Assembly: GCA_031265345.1 (NCBI GenBank)
Contig: JAISCU010000179.1
Location: 1 to 15,021, forward strand
Direction of reading: 5' to 3'
Source: Bifidobacteriaceae bacterium
GTDB lineage: Bacteria; Actinomycetota; Actinomycetes; Actinomycetales; WQXJ01
DNA length: 15,021 bases
A program made the translations under genes and the position numbers. The notes under the pieces are model-generated. The model saw only the letters and a program-made list of their open reading frames with translations. It was not told the DNA's origin and ran no database searches. Of this stretch, positions 12,616 to 15,021 are shown in pieces (position 1 is the stretch's first letter; every line of letters begins with the position of its first letter).

Positions 12616-14261
12616 GCGGCGTCTTCGGGATCGAGACCGAATACGGGATCGCCGCCAGCCCGATCGCTGCGGAAGAAGCCGCCCGCGAACTGTTCCGGCC
12701 GGTGGTGGCGTGGGGGAGGAGCACCAACGTGTTCACTCCTTCCGGCTCGCGGTTGTACTTGGACGTCGGCTCGCACCCCGAGTACGCCACGGCCGAATGC
12801 TCCACCCTGACCGAACTGCTGGCCGTCGAACGCGCGGGGGACCGCCTGATGGCCGCCCTGGCGGCAGCCGCCTCCCGCCGCACTGGCGCGACCATCACCC
12901 TGATCAGGAACAACACCGATTCGGCGGGCCACGCCTTCGGCTGTCACGAGAACTATCAGATCGACCGGGCCGGTTCGGCGGACGTGGCGGCGAAGCTGAT
13001 CCCGTTCCTGGTCACCCGCCAGATCGTGGCCGGGGCCGGGAAGGTCCAGGTCGATCCGTCGGGGGCGCGCTACCTGCTGTCGCCGCGCGCCCGCCACACA
13101 TCCGAAGCCCTGAGCTCGGCCACCACCCGATCCAGGCCAATGATCAACACCCGCGACGAACCTCATGCCGACGGCACCCGCTACCGCCGCCTGCATGTCA
13201 TTGTCGGCGACTCCAACATGTCCGGCGCGGCCAGCCGCTTCAAGGTGGGCGCCACTGCGTTGCTGCTGCGCGCCGCCCAGCACGGAATCGAATTGCCGGA
13301 CCTGGAACTGGCCAACCCGGTGCACGCCATCCGGGAGGTCGCCCAAGGCTGGCGTCAAGGCCACCCCATCGCGTTGGCCGATGGCCGGTCGATCCGTCCC
13401 GCCGAAGTCCAGTGGCTCTACTTCGAGGCGGCCCAGGCCGCAGCGGCCCTCGTCGGCAGCGGCGGCAGCGCCGGCCAACCCCTCGGCCCAGCAGGCGATG
13501 GGCGCGCTGGCTACCCCCTCGGCCAATCCGCCGACCAGGCAGGCGACCAGTGGGTCAGCCAACACCTGAACCAGGCCGTGGGCCGTGCGAGCGACCGCTC
13601 CGTCCGCCAATGCGGCGACCAGGCGAGCGGCCGGTCAAACGGTCAGCCAGGCAGCCAGTCCGCCGTGCAAGCGGCCGCGCAAAGGGCTGAAGACCAAGTG
13701 GTGCTGGACCTGTGGCGCCGCGCCTTGACGGCTTGGGACCGGCTCGACTTCGACCGCGCCGACGGACTGGCGACCGAACTGGACTGGTTGGCCAAGCTGA
13801 GGCTGATCGAACGCTACCGCGAACGCACGGGGGCGGCGCTGGCCGATCCGAGGGTGCTGCGGCTGGAACTGGCCTACCATCAATTGGGCGGCCAAGATGG
13901 GCTGCGGGAAAAGTTGGAGGAGAGCGGGAACCTGGTGAGCGGCATCGGGCAAGACGAAATCGCGGGAGCGGTGGCCAAGCCGCCGTCGACGACAAGAGCC
14001 CACCAACGGGGGCGTTTCATCGCTGCCGCACGGGCAGCCGGGCAGGAATACACCGTCGATTGGGTGCGGCTGAAGGTGGGCCAGGGCGAGGCGGTCAACC
14101 TGATCGATCCGCTCGACGCGGCCAATCCGGCCGCCGAACGGCTGATCGGAGAACTGGAAAGCCATCCGCAGGCGGGGACGACCAGCGAACTGGATGAGAT
14201 TCTGGACGCGGCCAGCGGGGCCAACCAAGCCAGTCAAGCCAATCAAGCCGGGAGGGAGTGA
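12612..14261 (+). CDS. pafA: Pup-protein ligase PafA with low-complexity insertion
   Basis: ATP-dependent ligase, related to glutamine synthetase, that joins the Pup C-terminal glutamate to target lysines. The 549-residue protein shows FGIETEYGI at the N terminus, [11 protein letters not shown] and [17 protein letters not shown] (D51 is the expected catalytic Asp), then [40 protein letters not shown] and [20 protein letters not shown], and DYTVDWV-like [13 protein letters not shown] near the C terminus. The segment WGRSTNVF distinguishes it from Dop. Residues about 282-358 ([11 protein letters not shown] through to QAAAQRA) form a Gly/Gln/Ser/Ala-rich insertion where other PafA proteins have a short linker before VVDLW; here it resumes at [10 protein letters not shown]. 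It starts at GTG 12612, overlapping the prcA stop (GTGA). Confidence 0.97.
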   Translation: MSGVFGIETEYGIAASPIAAEEAARELFRPVVAWGRSTNVFTPSGSRLYLDVGSHPEYATAECSTLTELLAVERAGDRLMAALAAAASRRTGATITLIRNNTDSAGHAFGCHENYQIDRAGSADVAAKLIPFLVTRQIVAGAGKVQVDPSGARYLLSPRARHTSEALSSATTRSRPMINTRDEPHADGTRYRRLHVIVGDSNMSGAASRFKVGATALLLRAAQHGIELPDLELANPVHAIREVAQGWRQGHPIALADGRSIRPAEVQWLYFEAAQAAAALVGSGGSAGQPLGPAGDGRAGYPLGQSADQAGDQWVSQHLNQAVGRASDRSVRQCGDQASGRSNGQPGSQSAVQAAAQRAEDQVVLDLWRRALTAWDRLDFDRADGLATELDWLAKLRLIERYRERTGAALADPRVLRLELAYHQLGGQDGLREKLEESGNLVSGIGQDEIAGAVAKPPSTTRAHQRGRFIAAARAAGQEYTVDWVRLKVGQGEAVNLIDPLDAANPAAERLIGELESHPQAGTTSELDEILDAASGANQASQANQAGRE

Positions 14262-14263
14262 CC

Positions 14264-15021
14264 ATGGGTGTGGCGCTGCGGGTGATCCCTTGCCTCGACG
14301 TGGACGCGGGCCGAGTCGTCAAGGGCGTCAACTTCCGCAACCTGCGCGACGCGGGCGACCCGGTCGAACTGGCCGCCCGCTATGACGAGTTGGGCGCTGA
14401 CGAGATCACGTTCCTCGACGTCTCGGCCTCGGCCGCGGGCCGCGAGACCATGATCGACGTGGTGGAACGCAGCGCGGACCAGGTCTTTGTGCCGCTCACC
14501 GTGGGCGGCGGCATCCGCTCCGAGCGGGACGTGGACCGGATGCTGCGGGCTGGGGCGGACAAGGTGGGTGTGAACACCGCCGCCATCGCGGACCCCGGCC
14601 TGATCGAACGGATCGCGCGGCGCTTCGGCAGCCAGGTCCTGGTCCTGTCGGTGGACGCGCGGCGCTGCCAGGACGGGGTACGAACCGCCTCGGGCTACCA
14701 GGTCACCACGCACGGCGGTCGGCGGGGAGTTGACCTGGACGCCGTCGAGTGGGCCAAGACGGGACAGGAACTGGGCGCGGGCGAGATCCTCCTGAACTCG
14801 ATGGACGCGGACGGCACCACCGACGGTTTCGACTTGGAGATGCTGCGCGACGTGCGGCGGGCGGTCGGCTTGCCGCTGATCGCCTCGGGCGGGGCCGGGC
14901 GCCCGGAGCACTTCGTGGCCGCCGCCCAGACCGGGGCCGATGCCGTCTTGGCGGCCTCGGTGTTCCACTTCGGCCGCATGACGATTCAGCAGGTCAAAGA
15001 CGCCCTCGCGGCGGCGGGTTA
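14264..15021 (+). CDS. hisF: Imidazole glycerol phosphate synthase cyclase subunit HisF (last bases outside window)
   Basis: TIM-barrel cyclase that uses ammonia from HisH to convert PRFAR into imidazole glycerol phosphate and AICAR in histidine synthesis. 252 codons are visible. Catalytic aspartates are D12 in [16 protein letters not shown] and D131 in VLSVDARR. Phosphate-binding motifs VGGGIRS and LIASGGAG, and [15 protein letters not shown], are intact. The window stops on TA after AAAG, probably the first two bases of a stop codon at normal family length. ATG 14264 follows the pafA stop by two bases, with GGAGGGAG as a strong ribosome-binding site located inside the pafA end. HisH is not in the window. 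Confidence 0.97.
   Translation, partial: MGVALRVIPCLDVDAGRVVKGVNFRNLRDAGDPVELAARYDELGADEITFLDVSASAAGRETMIDVVERSADQVFVPLTVGGGIRSERDVDRMLRAGADKVGVNTAAIADPGLIERIARRFGSQVLVLSVDARRCQDGVRTASGYQVTTHGGRRGVDLDAVEWAKTGQELGAGEILLNSMDADGTTDGFDLEMLRDVRRAVGLPLIASGGAGRPEHFVAAAQTGADAVLAASVFHFGRMTIQQVKDALAAAG

Noticed and set aside
12429..13610. Minus-strand open frame of 393 codons opposite prcA/pafA
   Set aside because: Antisense to the conserved PafA catalytic domain; no motif of its own.

Overview
The window is high-GC DNA from an actinobacterium. The main evidence is a complete Pup-proteasome locus in the order pup, prcB, prcA, pafA, in a GC-rich genome with GTG starts and ATGA/GTGA gene overlaps. A very long single-chain pyruvate:ferredoxin oxidoreductase (NifJ type) suggests a lineage that lives at least partly without oxygen. 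The sequence alone does not place it to family or genus.

Layout. (1) Positions 1-4478, minus strand: the 5' 1,492 codons of a nifJ/PFOR gene, whose 3' end lies outside the window. (2) 4479-4979: a largely gene-free stretch with a palindrome at the nifJ start and, at its right end, TGTACA operator-like sites. (3) 4980-8310: a dense toxin-antitoxin island. It holds yefM-yoeB (plus), a DUF4143 AAA ATPase preceded by four 23-bp iterons (plus), vapB-vapC (minus) and dinJ-yafQ (minus). The yafQ toxin is broken by one extra base in a C-run. (4) 8311-9421: a small membrane protein with a 5'-UTR hairpin, then about 700 bases without a recognised gene. That stretch carries six copies of a 25-nt palindrome-forming repeat and two more inverted repeats. 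(5) 9422-10381: a lipoprotein of unknown function. (6) 10382-10679: two long hairpins of one repeat family and a likely pup promoter. (7) 10680-14261: pup-prcB-prcA-pafA, each gene overlapping the next by 4 bases. (8) 14264 to the right edge: hisF, two bases after pafA, cut just at its end.

How the genes work together. Pup is attached to lysines of target proteins by PafA, and tagged proteins are degraded by the PrcA/PrcB 20S core. The usual partners Dop (Pup deamidase/depupylase) and the ATPase ring Mpa/ARC are not in this window, although Pup ends in GGQ and so needs Dop. The toxin-antitoxin modules are independent RNase/antitoxin pairs that form an accessory island between housekeeping loci. 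They and the interspersed palindromic repeats mark this interval as a variable region.

The most notable signals are: matching Gln/Ala/Gly/Ser-rich insertions in both PrcA (with 13-residue repeats) and PafA; the 23-bp iterons abutting the DUF4143 ATPase start; the frameshifted yafQ beside an intact dinJ; a 10-codon leader ORF ahead of yefM; and two unrelated families of palindromic repeats between the TA island and the proteasome operon.
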